Below are positions 15,570 to 24,386 of a stretch of DNA of 43,301 nucleotides, one piece after another (positions within the stretch are counted from its first letter, which is position 1; each line of letters opens with the position of its first letter). This stretch comes from Georgenia sp. EYE_87 (GTDB lineage Bacteria > Actinomycetota > Actinomycetes > Actinomycetales > Actinomycetaceae). The stretch is from positions 1 to 43,301 of the forward strand of contig NZ_JAHXNL010000022.1 of NCBI RefSeq assembly GCF_023148685.1, in the 5' to 3' direction. The notes below the pieces were generated by a model. The model was not told where the DNA came from. It made no database searches and was given only the letters and a program-made list of their open reading frames with translations. Position numbers and translations under genes: made by a program.

Positions 15570-16667
15570 TCATCCTCCGATGGCGCTCATGGGACGCTGC
15601 GGCTGCAGGAAGCCGGGGTCGTCGATGCCGTGGCCCGCCTTCTTGCCCCACATGGCCACCCGCCACGTCTCCGCGATCTCGGCGTCGGACGCGCCCGCCC
15701 GGACCAGGCCGCGCAGGTCGGTCTCGGTCCGGGAGAAGAGGCAGGTGCGCACCTGGCCGTCGGCGGTGAGGCGGGTCCGGTCGCAGGCCCCGCAGAACGG
15801 CTGGGTCACCGAGGCGATGACGCCGACGGTGCCGCCGGGGGTGTCATCGGTGGGCTCGACCGTCCAGCGCTCGGCCGGCGCGGCCCCCCGCTCGCCGGGG
15901 TCGTGAGGGGTGAGGGTGAACCGCCGGCGGAGCGTCGCCAGGATCTCCTCGGCGGTGACCATCTCGCCGCGCCTCCACATCTCGGGCGGGCCCAGCGGCA
16001 TCTGCTCGATGAACCGCAGCTCGAACCCTCGGCGCAGCGCGAAGGCGAGCAGGTCGGGCGCCTCGGCGTCGTTGAGGCCGCGCATGAGGACGGAGTTGAT
16101 CTTCACCGGCGTCAGCCCGGCCGCCTCGGAGGCGTCGATGCCGGCCAGGACGTCGGGCAGCCGGTCGCGGCGCACCAGCGTCGCGTACGTCTCGCGGTCC
16201 AGGGAGTCCAGGGAGATGTTCACGCGGTGCAGCCCCGCGGCGGCCAGCCCGGCGGCCCGTCGCTCGAGGCCCAGACCGTTGGTCGTCAGCGAGGTCTCCG
16301 GCACCTCGCCGGTGTCGGTGCGCAGCGCGGTGGTCGCGGCGACGATGCCCTCGAGGCCCTTGCGCAGCAGCGGCTCGCCGCCGGTGAAGCGGACCTCGCG
16401 GATGCCCAGGTGCTCGACGGCGACGGTGACCAGGCGCACGACCTCGGCGTCGGAGAGCACCTCCGCGGTGGGCAGCCAGTCGAAGCCCTCCGGCGGCATG
16501 CAGTACTCGCAGCGCAGGTTGCACCGGTCCGTCAGCGAGACGCGCAGGTCCCGGGCGACCCGCCCGAAGGAGTCCACCAGCCCGGCCGTCCCGGGCCGGG
16601 GGCTCGCCGGTGCGCCGGCCACCGCCGTCCGGGGCGGGCCGGGCAGACCGAGATCGACTGGGGCCAC
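15570..16667 (-). CDS. moaA: GTP 3',8-cyclase MoaA (radical SAM)
   Basis: First step of molybdenum cofactor synthesis. The radical-SAM cluster is Cys49-x3-Cys53-x2-Cys56 (DRCNLRCEYCMPPEG). The C-terminal second cluster is visible as FCGACDRTRLTADGQVRTCLF, and the protein ends in the Gly-Gly tail typical of MoaA. The frame stays open upstream to 17198 but that part is a repeat-rich shadow. The GTG at 16667 gives a 365-residue protein of normal family length. No strong ribosome-binding site is visible, so the start is uncertain. Confidence 0.9.
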   Translation of the reverse strand: MAPVDLGLPGPPRTAVAGAPASPRPGTAGLVDSFGRVARDLRVSLTDRCNLRCEYCMPPEGFDWLPTAEVLSDAEVVRLVTVAVEHLGIREVRFTGGEPLLRKGLEGIVAATTALRTDTGEVPETSLTTNGLGLERRAAGLAAAGLHRVNISLDSLDRETYATLVRRDRLPDVLAGIDASEAAGLTPVKINSVLMRGLNDAEAPDLLAFALRRGFELRFIEQMPLGPPEMWRRGEMVTAEEILATLRRRFTLTPHDPGERGAAPAERWTVEPTDDTPGGTVGVIASVTQPFCGACDRTRLTADGQVRTCLFSRTETDLRGLVRAGASDAEIAETWRVAMWGKKAGHGIDDPGFLQPQRPMSAIGG

Positions 16668-16740
16668 CTCACCACTGTAGCCATGACCGTCCGGGACGTT
16701 CGCCCCGACCGGAGCCGCCGTCGGCGTGCGGCGCGTGAGG

Positions 16741-16806
16741 GCCGTCGTCGTGCGGTCGGTCAGGGCCGTCGTGCGGTGGGTCACGCCGTCGTCGTGGGGT
16801 GGGTCA
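16741..16806. repeat. Three imperfect 19-22 bp direct repeats upstream of moaA
   Basis: GCCGTCGTCGTGCGGTCGGT-CA at 16741-16762, a 3-bp-shorter copy at 16765-16783 and a third copy at 16785-16806. The last overlaps the stop codon of the upstream SGNH gene. They lie 75-140 bp upstream of the moaA start. Confidence 0.6.
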
Positions 16807-17430
16807 GGAGCCGTCGGACGGGACGCCGAGCCAGGCGTGCCAGCCGTTGTGCAGCACCAGCCAGGCGAGCAGGCCGTACCCGGCCTGGCCGGGGTGGGCG
16901 CCGTCACCGGCCGCGACGTCGGCGTGCCACTGCTCGTGGGTGCGCAGCGGCTCGTGCGTCTCCACGTAGGGGATGTGCCGCCGCTGGCACACGTCCGCGA
17001 AGGCGGCCGAGAGCTGGGCGAGGGCGACGTCGTCGACGTCCGGCCTGGGCGGGGGGCCGACGACGAAGCACCCGACGCGGGAGGCGGTGGCGCCGTCGAG
17101 AATGTTGGCAAGGTTGAGGCGCGACCGGGCGAGCGAGAGGCCCTCGTCCAGGTCGGCCGAGCCGAGCCCGATGACGAGCCGGTTGTCGCTATGGGCACCG
17201 AAGCGTCGGTGCGCCTCCGTCTCCCACCGGGCGGAGAGGCTGGTGGTCGACTCCCGCGGCACGGCCAGCTGGGCGACGAAGACGGGGTCCTCGGTCCGGG
17301 TCCGGGCCATCACCCGGCCCACCCAGCCCAGCCCGCGGGCGTCTCCCAGCCCGGCGACGAGCTCGTCGCCGATCACGCACACGCGCAGTCCCTCGTCCAC
17401 AGATTCACCTTCCGTCGCCGTCCTGCTCAT
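16804..17430 (-). CDS. SGNH/GDSL-hydrolase-fold protein with altered catalytic blocks
   Basis: A 208-residue protein with the SGNH layout: block I VCVIGDELVAGLGD (18-30), block III VIGLGSADLDE, block V DGAHPGQAGYG near the C-terminus. The nucleophile position of GDSL is Glu (GDEL) and the block III Asn is Ala, while the block V Asp and His are kept. The usual esterase chemistry is thus unlikely unless another residue substitutes. Similar GDEL variants occur in actinobacteria, so it may be a fixed subfamily with another activity. The ATG at 17430 is supported only by context. Confidence 0.8.
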   Translation of the reverse strand: MSRTATEGESVDEGLRVCVIGDELVAGLGDARGLGWVGRVMARTRTEDPVFVAQLAVPRESTTSLSARWETEAHRRFGAHSDNRLVIGLGSADLDEGLSLARSRLNLANILDGATASRVGCFVVGPPPRPDVDDVALAQLSAAFADVCQRRHIPYVETHEPLRTHEQWHADVAAGDGAHPGQAGYGLLAWLVLHNGWHAWLGVPSDGS

Positions 17431-17496
17431 CCTGCCCCGTGCGACCGCCGGACCCGTGGACCCGCGCCGGGCCCAGCCCGTCCGGCAGGACGACGG

Positions 17497-17536
17497 AGGG
17501 GCCGGCCCAGGACCCGCGGGTCCTGGGCCGGCCCCT
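17497..17536. terminator. 40-bp perfect palindrome downstream of kgd
   Basis: Left arm AGGGGCCGGCCCAGGACCC and its exact complement meet at a GC centre (17516-17517). It lies 33 nt downstream of the kgd stop and upstream of the SGNH gene on the same strand. It would form an exceptionally stable terminator hairpin for kgd. A further CCGGCA/TGCCGG pair flanks it. Confidence 0.75.
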
Positions 17537-17568
17537 GCCGGAGGCCGTCATGCGGTGCGCGGCACCGC

Positions 17569-20500
17569 TCAGCGGGCGAAGGCGCGGGCCATCAGGTCCG
17601 CGTTCTCCTCCTTGTGGCGCTTGCCCGAGCCGGTGGACGGCGAGGCCGCCTCCGGACGGGAGACGACGCGCAGCTCGCGACCGCCCAGGGCGTCACCCAG
17701 GTGGTCGGAGACGAACGTCCAGGGGCCCTGGTTCTGGGGCTCGTCCTGGACCCACACGACCTCGGCGCCCGGGAAGACGTCGAGCTCTGCCCTGATCTGC
17801 TCCAGCTCGAGCGGGTAGAGCTGCTCGAGGCGGAGGATCGCGGTGCGCGAGTCGTCGTTCTTGATCCGCTGGGCCGCCAGGTCGTAGTACACCCGGCCCG
17901 AGCACAGGAGGACGCGGTCGACCTGGTCCGCGGCCTCACGGACGCGGGACTCCACCTCGCCGATGATCGGGCGGAACGTGCCCGACGTGAACTCCTCCAC
18001 CGGGGACGCGGCCGCCTTGAGGCGCAGCAGCTGCTTGGGGGAGAAGACGATCAGCGGCTTGCGCGGCCGGGCGTAGGCCTGGCGGCGCAGCATGTGGAAG
18101 TGGTTCGCCGGCGTGGACGGCTGGGTCACCACCATGTTCTCCTCGGCGCACATCTGCAGGAAGCGCTCGATGCGGGCGGAGGAGTGGTCCGGCCCCTGAC
18201 CCTCGTAGCCGTGCGGCAGCAGCAGCACGAGCGAGGACGACTGTGCCCACTTCTGCTCCGAGGAGGAGATGAACTCGTCGATGACCGTCTGGGCGCCGTT
18301 GGCGAAGTCGCCGAACTGGGCCTCCCACAGCACCAGGGCGTCCGGACGCTCGACCGAGTAGCCGTACTCGAACGCCATGGCGGCGTACTCGCTCAGCGAG
18401 GAGTCGTACACCCAGAACTTCGCCTGGTCGGGCGTGAGGTACATCAGTGGCGTCCACTCGGCACCGGTGCGGTGGTCGTGGAGGACCGCGTGACGCTGCA
18501 CGAACGTGCCACGCCGCGAGTCCTGGCCCGCCAGGCGCACCGGAGTGCCCTCCATCAGCAGGGAGCCGAAGGCGAGGATCTCGCCGAAGCCCCAGTCGAT
18601 GCCGCCCTCGGCCGCCATCTTCTCGCGGCGCTCGAGCAGCTGCATGAGCTTGGGGTGGACGTCGAAGCCCTCCGGCGGGCGCACGTGCGCCTGGCCGACG
18701 CGCTCGAGCACCTCCGGGCCGACGGCGGTCTGCCAGCCGACCATCGTGCCGGCGTCCTCGAGCTGGGACTCGGGCAGCTCCAGCCCGGCGACCTGCTCGC
18801 CCTTCTGGGGCGGCGTCCAGCCACCCTCGCGGGTCTCGGTGAAGGCCCGCTCGAGCTCGCTCTGGTACTCCTTCAGGGCCGCCTCGGCCTGCTCCTCGGT
18901 GAGGTCGCCGCGGCCGATGAGGGACTCGGTGTACAGCTTGCGCACCGAGCGCTTGTTCTCGATCAGGGAGTACATCACCGGCTGGGTCATCGAGGGGTCG
19001 TCACCCTCGTTGTGACCGCGCTTGCGGTAGCAGACCATGTCGACGATGACGTCCTTGTGGAACCGCTCGCGGTACTGGAACGCCAGCTCCGCCACGCGGG
19101 CCACGGCCTCGGGGTCGTCCCCGTTGACGTGGAAGACGGGGACCTGCAGACCCTTGGCGATGTCCGTCGCGTAGTACGACGAGCGCGAGCTCGACGGGCC
19201 GGTGGTGAAGCCGATCTGGTTGTTGACGACGATGTGCACCGTGCCGCCGGTGCGGTAGCCGCGCAGCTGGGAGAGGTTGAGCGTCTCCGTCACCACGCCC
19301 TGGCCGGCGAAGGCCGCGTCGCCGTGGATGAGCACCGGCAGGACGGAGAAGCCCTGCTCGCCCAGGTCGATGCGGTCCTGCTTCGCGCGGACCACGCCCT
19401 CGAGCACGCCGTCGGCGGCCTCGAGGTGGGAGGGGTTCGCCGCCAGGTAGACCTTGGTGGTCGAGCCGTCGGGCGCGGTGAACTCGCCCACGGTGCCCAG
19501 GTGGTACTTCACGTCCCCGGAACCCTGGACCGTCCGCGGGTCCTGGTTGCCCTCGAACTCGGAGAAGATCTGCCCGTAGGACTTCCCGGCGATGTTGGCC
19601 AGGACGTTGAGGCGGCCACGGTGCGCCATGGCGATGCCCACCTCGTCCAGGCCCTCCTCGGCGGCGCCGGTCAGCAGCGTGTCCAGCAGCGGGATGAGGG
19701 ACTCCCCGCCCTCCAGGGAGAAGCGCTTCTGCCCGACGTACTTCGTCTGCAGGAACGTCTCGAACGCCTCGGCCTCGTTGAGCTTGCGCAGGATCCGCAG
19801 CTGCTGCTCGCTCGTGGGCTTCGCGTAGGGCGTCTCGAGCCGCTCCTGGAACCAGGTGCGCTGCGTGCGGTCGGCGATGTGCATGTACTCGACGCCGATG
19901 GTGCGGCAGTACGAGTCACGCAGCTGGCCGAGGATGTCGCGCAGCGGCATCTTCGCCGACCCGCCGAACCCGCCGGTGGGGAAGGTGCGCTCGAGGTCCC
20001 ACAGGGTCAGCCCGTAGTTGGTGATGTCCAGGTCGGGGTGCCGGCGCTGCCGGTAGGCGAGCGGGTCGGTGTCCGCCATGAGGTGGCCGCGCGAGCGGTA
20101 CGCGTGGATCAGCTCCGCGATCCGGGCCGACTTGCCCATCTCGTTCTCGGGGTCGTACTCGACGTCCTTCATCCACCGCACGGGCTCGTAGGGCACGCGC
20201 AGGGCGGAGAAGACGCGGTCGTAGAACCCGTCCGTGCCGAGGAGCTTGGTGTGGATGATCTTGAGGAACTCGCCCGAGGCGGCGCCCTGGATGATCCGGT
20301 GGTCGTAGGTGGAGGTCAGCGTCAGGACCTTGGAGACGCCGACGCGGGCGAGCGTCTGGGCGGAGGAGCCGGCGAACTCCGCCGGGTAGTCCATCGCGCC
20401 GACGCCGATGATCGTGCCCTGGCCCTTCATCAGCCGGGGGATCGAGTGGACCGTGCCGATGCCGCCGGGGTTGGTCAGCGTGATGGTGGTGCCGGCGTAG

Positions 20501-21375
20501 TCCTCGAGCGTCAGCTTGTTGTTGCGCGCCTTGCGGACCAGCTCCTCGTAGGCCGCCCAGAACTGGGCGAAGTCCATCTCGTCCGCCTGCTTCACGGACG
20601 GCACCACGAGGCTGCGGGTGCCGTCCGGCCTGGGCAGGTCGATGGCCAGGCCGAAGTTCACGTGGGCGGGCTGGAAGACGGCCGGCTTGCCGTCCTCGGT
20701 CTCCGTGTACGAGTAGTTCATGTCCGGCATCTCGGACAGCGCCTCGACCATCGCGAAGCCGATGAGGTGCGTGAAGGAGATCTTCCCGCCGCGGCCGCGC
20801 GCGAGGTGGCTGTTGATGACGATGCGGTTGTCGACCATCACCTTGGCGGGGACGGCGCGCACCGACGTCGCGACCGGCAGCTCCAGGCTGGTCTCCATGT
20901 TCGACACGGTGCGGGCCGCGACGCCGCGAAGCTTGACCGTCTCGTCCTCGGCCTGGTGCGCGGTCTCCCCGCCGCGGGCGGCGACGCGCGCGGCGTAGGG
21001 CGACGACGGCGGCTGCGCCGCGACCGGCGGCGCCGGCGGCAGGTCGCCGCGCAGCTCGTCGGTGGCGGGCTGCTCGCTGCGCGGGTCGACGCGCGTCACG
21101 GCGGTGGGCCGCGTCGCGGTGGAGGGGGCGTCGGTCGGGCCGGCGTCCGGCGTCCGTGTCTCCTGCTCGGGGGTGGCCGGGCGCTCGGCGGCGGTGCCGG
21201 AGGTCGGGGCACGGCCGGAGCCGTTGGCCCCACCGCCCTCGTAGCCCTCGAAGAAGTCCCACCAGGCCGGATCCACCGACTGCTTGTTCTGGCGGTACTT
21301 CTCGTACAGCTCCTCGATGAGCCACTCGTTGGCGCCGAAGGCGGCCATGGGGTCGTTGTGTTCCTGCGTGGACAC
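17569..21375 (-). CDS. kgd: Multifunctional 2-oxoglutarate decarboxylase/dehydrogenase (Kgd/OdhA)
   Basis: Actinobacterial fusion of an E2o-type acyltransferase and the ThDP-dependent E1o, acting at 2-oxoglutarate in the TCA cycle. From the GTG at 21375 it has 1268 residues. The N-terminal helix AAFGANEWLIEELYEKY is followed by a Pro/Ala/Thr-rich linker and the acyltransferase core ending in TYDHRIIQGAASGEF. The E1 part has MAHRGRLNVLANI, GDAAFAGQGVVTETLN and VNNQIGFTT (ThDP/Mg site), then the transketolase C-terminal part. There is no lipoyl domain, as usual for this family. In relatives the FHA protein GarA/OdhI inhibits it. The GTG was chosen over a TTG at 21420 because the family starts with this helix. 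A TAGGGT hexamer lies at 21421-21426 (minus strand). Confidence 0.95.
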   Translation of the reverse strand: MSTQEHNDPMAAFGANEWLIEELYEKYRQNKQSVDPAWWDFFEGYEGGGANGSGRAPTSGTAAERPATPEQETRTPDAGPTDAPSTATRPTAVTRVDPRSEQPATDELRGDLPPAPPVAAQPPSSPYAARVAARGGETAHQAEDETVKLRGVAARTVSNMETSLELPVATSVRAVPAKVMVDNRIVINSHLARGRGGKISFTHLIGFAMVEALSEMPDMNYSYTETEDGKPAVFQPAHVNFGLAIDLPRPDGTRSLVVPSVKQADEMDFAQFWAAYEELVRKARNNKLTLEDYAGTTITLTNPGGIGTVHSIPRLMKGQGTIIGVGAMDYPAEFAGSSAQTLARVGVSKVLTLTSTYDHRIIQGAASGEFLKIIHTKLLGTDGFYDRVFSALRVPYEPVRWMKDVEYDPENEMGKSARIAELIHAYRSRGHLMADTDPLAYRQRRHPDLDITNYGLTLWDLERTFPTGGFGGSAKMPLRDILGQLRDSYCRTIGVEYMHIADRTQRTWFQERLETPYAKPTSEQQLRILRKLNEAEAFETFLQTKYVGQKRFSLEGGESLIPLLDTLLTGAAEEGLDEVGIAMAHRGRLNVLANIAGKSYGQIFSEFEGNQDPRTVQGSGDVKYHLGTVGEFTAPDGSTTKVYLAANPSHLEAADGVLEGVVRAKQDRIDLGEQGFSVLPVLIHGDAAFAGQGVVTETLNLSQLRGYRTGGTVHIVVNNQIGFTTGPSSSRSSYYATDIAKGLQVPVFHVNGDDPEAVARVAELAFQYRERFHKDVIVDMVCYRKRGHNEGDDPSMTQPVMYSLIENKRSVRKLYTESLIGRGDLTEEQAEAALKEYQSELERAFTETREGGWTPPQKGEQVAGLELPESQLEDAGTMVGWQTAVGPEVLERVGQAHVRPPEGFDVHPKLMQLLERREKMAAEGGIDWGFGEILAFGSLLMEGTPVRLAGQDSRRGTFVQRHAVLHDHRTGAEWTPLMYLTPDQAKFWVYDSSLSEYAAMAFEYGYSVERPDALVLWEAQFGDFANGAQTVIDEFISSSEQKWAQSSSLVLLLPHGYEGQGPDHSSARIERFLQMCAEENMVVTQPSTPANHFHMLRRQAYARPRKPLIVFSPKQLLRLKAAASPVEEFTSGTFRPIIGEVESRVREAADQVDRVLLCSGRVYYDLAAQRIKNDDSRTAILRLEQLYPLELEQIRAELDVFPGAEVVWVQDEPQNQGPWTFVSDHLGDALGGRELRVVSRPEAASPSTGSGKRHKEENADLMARAFAR

Positions 21376-21707
21376 TCGGAAATCGCCCTCTTCCAGGGGG
21401 TGTGACGAAGATCCCTTCAACCCTATGCGGTGGTGGTCGGCGCGGGCGCATCACCCGGCACGGGAGGGCTGAAAATCACATCTCCGGACGCCGGGCGGGG
21501 CGGACCCGACCAAGGACGGGTCAAGCGTCCGTCACCGGCCGTCTAGGACCAAGGGCCCGGCAGTGGCACCCGTCCGACCGGCGGTGGGCCGGTCACGGGC
21601 GGCGACGCGGCGCGGTGACGGGTCCCGCGGTGCCGGCCGGCGGACGCCCGAACGACCTGCTCGTGCGCGGTGGACGGCCCGGGTCCCGCTCGTACAATCG
21701 AGCCACC
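21376..21707. promoter_or_regulatory. Divergent promoter region kgd / CNNM operon
   Basis: About 330 bp without a gene. It contains a minus-strand TAGGGT (21421-21426) as candidate -10 of kgd and a GACCCG/CGGGTC inverted repeat (21503-21508, 21517-21522). A plus-strand TACAAT (21693-21698) has GTGGAC 17 nt upstream as a weak -35. No known riboswitch is apparent. Confidence 0.5.
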
Positions 21708-21800
21708 ATGCGACGATCCCGCCGCGGTCGACATCCCGCCGACCCTCCAGAACCCAGCCCGGACAGGTCCGCGCACCCGACGCGGAGGAGCGCGTGCTGA
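21708..21800 (+). CDS. Possible 30-residue leader peptide in front of the CNNM operon
   Basis: An ATG at 21708 lies 9 nt after TACAAT, i.e. close to the predicted transcript start, with no room for a ribosome-binding site. It encodes 30 residues rich in Arg and Pro (MRRSRRGRHPAD... ending RRSAC) and stops at 21798-21800, overlapping the GTG start of the membrane-protein gene (21794) in another frame. Leaderless translation could thus be coupled to the downstream gene. It has no homolog known to me and may be a non-functional short frame. Confidence 0.3.
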   Translation: MRRSRRGRHPADPPEPSPDRSAHPTRRSAC

Positions 21801-23110
21801 GCGACTGGCTGCTCGTCCTCCTCGGCGTGGTCCTGACCGCCGGCACCTTTGTGTTCGTGGCGGCGGAGTTCTCGCTCGTCGCCCTCGACCCCGGCACGGT
21901 CGACCGCCGGGTCGCGGCCGGCGACAAGCGCGCCGCCGGGGTGAGCCAGGCCCTGAGGCACCTCTCGCTGGAGCTCTCCAGCGCCCAGGTCGGCATCACC
22001 GCGACCACGATCCTGCTCGGGTACACCACGCAGTCCGCCCTGGCGGACCTGCTCGTCGAGCCGCTCGGGTCCGCCGGGCTGGCGCAGACGGCCGCCACGG
22101 CGACCGCCGTCGTCCTCTCTCTCGTCCTCGTCAACACCTTCTCGATGGTCTTCGGCGAGCTCGTCCCCAAGAACCTCGCGCTGGCCGACCCGCTGGCGAC
22201 GGCCGGGTACGTCGCCCCGGTGCAGCGCGTCTTCACCCGGGCGCTCCGCCCGATGATCACCGGTCTGAACGAGTCCGCCAACTGGATCCTGCGCCGGTTC
22301 GGCGTCGAGCCCGCGGAGGAGCTCTCCGGCGGCCGGTCCGCCTCCGAGCTTGCGGCGCTCGTGCGCCGCTCCGCCGAGCACGGCACCCTCGACGTGTCGA
22401 CGGCGACCCTGCTGACCCGGTCCATCGGACTGGGCGCGCTCACCGCCGTGGACGTCATGACCGACCGTGGCCGGATCCATGCCCTCACCCGAGAGCAGAC
22501 CGCGGCGGACGTCGTGGAGCTCGCGCGCACCACCGGCCACTCCCGCTTCCCGGTGATCGGGGACGACAGCGACGACATCGTCGGGCTGGTGCACCTGCGC
22601 CGTGCCATCGCCGTGCCCTACGAACGCCGTGCCGAGGTCCCCGTCGCCTCCTCCTCGCTCATGGTCGAGGCACCGCGCGTGCCCGAGACGCTCGCGCTCG
22701 CGCCGCTGCTCGTCCAGCTGCGCGACGAGGGCCTCCAGATGGCCGTGGTGGTCGACGAGTACGGCGGGACCTCGGGCGTGGTCACGCTCGAGGACGTCGT
22801 CGAGGAGGTGGTCGGCGACGTCGCCGACGAGCACGACCGCCGTCGGTCCGGCGCGCACGCGGGGCCGGGCGGGACGTGGGTGGTGCCGGGTGTGCTGCGG
22901 CCGGACGAGCTCGCGCACAAGGCCGACCTCGTCGTGCCCGACGACGGACCGTACGAGACCCTCGGAGGCCTCGTGATGGAGCGGCTGGGCCGGATCCCGC
23001 GGGTCGGCGACGAGGTGCGGGTCAACGACGTGGTGCTGCACGTGGAGCAGATGGACGGCCGACGGGTGGACCGCCTGCGGGTGTGGCGAGCGGCGGGGGA
23101 GGAGTCGTGA
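21794..23110 (+). CDS. CNNM/CorC-type membrane protein with CBS pair
   Basis: A 438-residue hemolysin-C-like/CNNM family protein. The N-terminal CNNM domain has four hydrophobic segments ([47 protein letters not shown]), then a CBS pair at about 205-330 ([37 protein letters not shown]), and a C-terminal CorC_HlyC domain ([22 protein letters not shown]). Family members mediate or regulate Mg2+/divalent cation efflux. The start GTG has GGAGG 5 nt upstream. It forms an operon with a paralog by GTGA overlap. Confidence 0.92.
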   Translation: MLSDWLLVLLGVVLTAGTFVFVAAEFSLVALDPGTVDRRVAAGDKRAAGVSQALRHLSLELSSAQVGITATTILLGYTTQSALADLLVEPLGSAGLAQTAATATAVVLSLVLVNTFSMVFGELVPKNLALADPLATAGYVAPVQRVFTRALRPMITGLNESANWILRRFGVEPAEELSGGRSASELAALVRRSAEHGTLDVSTATLLTRSIGLGALTAVDVMTDRGRIHALTREQTAADVVELARTTGHSRFPVIGDDSDDIVGLVHLRRAIAVPYERRAEVPVASSSLMVEAPRVPETLALAPLLVQLRDEGLQMAVVVDEYGGTSGVVTLEDVVEEVVGDVADEHDRRRSGAHAGPGGTWVVPGVLRPDELAHKADLVVPDDGPYETLGGLVMERLGRIPRVGDEVRVNDVVLHVEQMDGRRVDRLRVWRAAGEES

Positions 23111-24165
23111 GCACCGGGACCGCGCTGCTCGTCGGCCTCGTGCTGCTCGCGCTGAACGCCTTCTTCGTCGGCGCGGAGTTCGCCGTCATGTCCGCGCGGC
23201 GCTCCCGCATCGAGCCGCTGGCGGAGCAGGGGTCACGCCCGGCCCGGATCGTCCTGTACGCGATGGAGCACGTCACCCTCATGCTCGCCTGCGCCCAGCT
23301 GGGGGTCACCGTGTGCTCGACCGGCCTCGGCGTGGTGGCCGAGCCCGCGATCGCGAGCCTCGTCGAGGGCCCGATGGTGGCGGCGGGGCTCCCGGCGGAG
23401 GCGAGCCACGTGGTCGGCTTCACGGTCGCGGTCGCCCTGGTGGTGTACCTGCACGTGGTCGTGGGCGAGATGGTGCCGAAGAACCTCGCCGTGACCTCGC
23501 CCGAGCGGGCCGCGATGATCTTCGCGCCCCCGCTCGTGGCGATCTCGAAGGTGCTCCACCCGGTCGTCGCCGGGCTGAACTGGATCGCGAACTCGATGCT
23601 CCGGATCGTCGGGATCGAGCCGAAGGACGAGGTGACCTCCGCCTTCACCGCGCAGGAGGTGGCCTCCATCGTGGAGCGTTCCCAGGCGGAGGGCGTGCTC
23701 AACGACGACCTGGGCCTCCTCTCCGGCGCCATCGAGTTCTCGGAGGAGACGGCTGAGCAGGTCATGGTGCCGCTCGCCAAGCTCGTCACCCTGCCGGTCG
23801 GGTGCACGCCGGAGGACGTCGAACGTGAGGTCGCCCGCACCGGGTACTCCCGGTTCCCCGTCGTCGCCGACGACAGTTCGCTCGCCGGCTACCTGCACGT
23901 CAAGGACGTGCTCTACGCCGACGGCGAGGAACGCCGCGCCCCGGTCCCGCCCTGGCGGATGCGGGCGCTCGCCGAGGTCGTCCCCGGCGACGAGGTGGAG
24001 GACGTGCTGGCCGTCATGCAGCGGACCGGGGCCCACCTTGCCCTCGTCACCCGGGAGAGGGCCCCGGGGGAGAGGGTGGAGATCGGCGTAGTCTTCCTCG
24101 AGGACATCCTCGAGGAGCTGGTCGGCGAGGTGCGCGACTCCATGCAGCGGGCCGCGCGCAGGTGA
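23107..24165 (+). CDS. Second CNNM-domain membrane protein with CBS pair (paralog, no CorC_HlyC domain)
   Basis: The 352-residue paralog of the upstream gene keeps the same CNNM motifs ([30 protein letters not shown]) and CBS region ([40 protein letters not shown]), but ends right after the second CBS repeat, so the C-terminal CorC_HlyC domain is missing. Tandem long/short pairs of this type are frequent in actinobacteria and may form heterodimers, since CNNM proteins act as dimers (family knowledge). Translation is coupled to the first gene. Confidence 0.92.
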   Translation: MSTGTALLVGLVLLALNAFFVGAEFAVMSARRSRIEPLAEQGSRPARIVLYAMEHVTLMLACAQLGVTVCSTGLGVVAEPAIASLVEGPMVAAGLPAEASHVVGFTVAVALVVYLHVVVGEMVPKNLAVTSPERAAMIFAPPLVAISKVLHPVVAGLNWIANSMLRIVGIEPKDEVTSAFTAQEVASIVERSQAEGVLNDDLGLLSGAIEFSEETAEQVMVPLAKLVTLPVGCTPEDVEREVARTGYSRFPVVADDSSLAGYLHVKDVLYADGEERRAPVPPWRMRALAEVVPGDEVEDVLAVMQRTGAHLALVTRERAPGERVEIGVVFLEDILEELVGEVRDSMQRAARR

Positions 24166-24183
24166 CGCCCGGGCCGCCGTGAA

Positions 24184-24197
24184 CGGTTCATGAACCG
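24184..24197. promoter_or_regulatory. 14-bp perfect palindrome CGGTTCATGAACCG
   Basis: It lies 18 nt after the CNNM stop and about 70 bp upstream of the candidate promoter of the M23 gene. It may be an operator or part of a terminator, as its right half overlaps the next hairpin. Confidence 0.45.
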
Positions 24198-24212
24198 CTT
24201 CGTGACGCGGTT
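24193..24212 (+). terminator. Possible terminator of the CNNM operon
   Basis: Stem AACCGC (24193-24198) with GCGGTT (24207-24212), loop of 8, followed by TTCT. Short but with a T run that is rare in this DNA. It competes with the 14-bp palindrome for the same bases. Confidence 0.4.
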
Positions 24213-24266
24213 TTCTCGCGTGCTGCGGCGTTCGTGCCAGGTGATCCACACCTCAGCGGAGAGGTA

Positions 24267-24296
24267 TTGGACGGGCAGGTGCACCTTCGTTATTGT
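24267..24296 (+). promoter_or_regulatory. Candidate promoter of the M23 peptidase gene
   Basis: TTGGAC (24267-24272) and TATTGT (24291-24296) with an 18-nt spacer, in a locally AT-richer patch. It predicts a 5' leader of about 85 nt. No c-di-AMP riboswitch core is recognisable in the leader. Confidence 0.45.
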
Positions 24297-24386
24297 TCCG
24301 TGACACACCGTTAACCGGGGTCGCCCGGCGGCGGTCCCCCACGGCCTCGCGCAGGTCGAGCTACTCCACCCTCCGGAGGTTGTTCC

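Noticed and set aside
16726-21405. 1559-codon open frame on the plus strand opposite kgd
   Set aside because: Mirror of the kgd reading frame in very GC-rich DNA; the translation is low-complexity Val/Leu/Gly/Arg with no domain, whereas the minus strand gives an unmistakable Kgd.
24166-24386. c-di-AMP (ydaO-type) riboswitch before the M23 peptidase gene
   Set aside because: Expected for some actinobacterial cell-wall hydrolases, but the conserved core elements are not recognisable.
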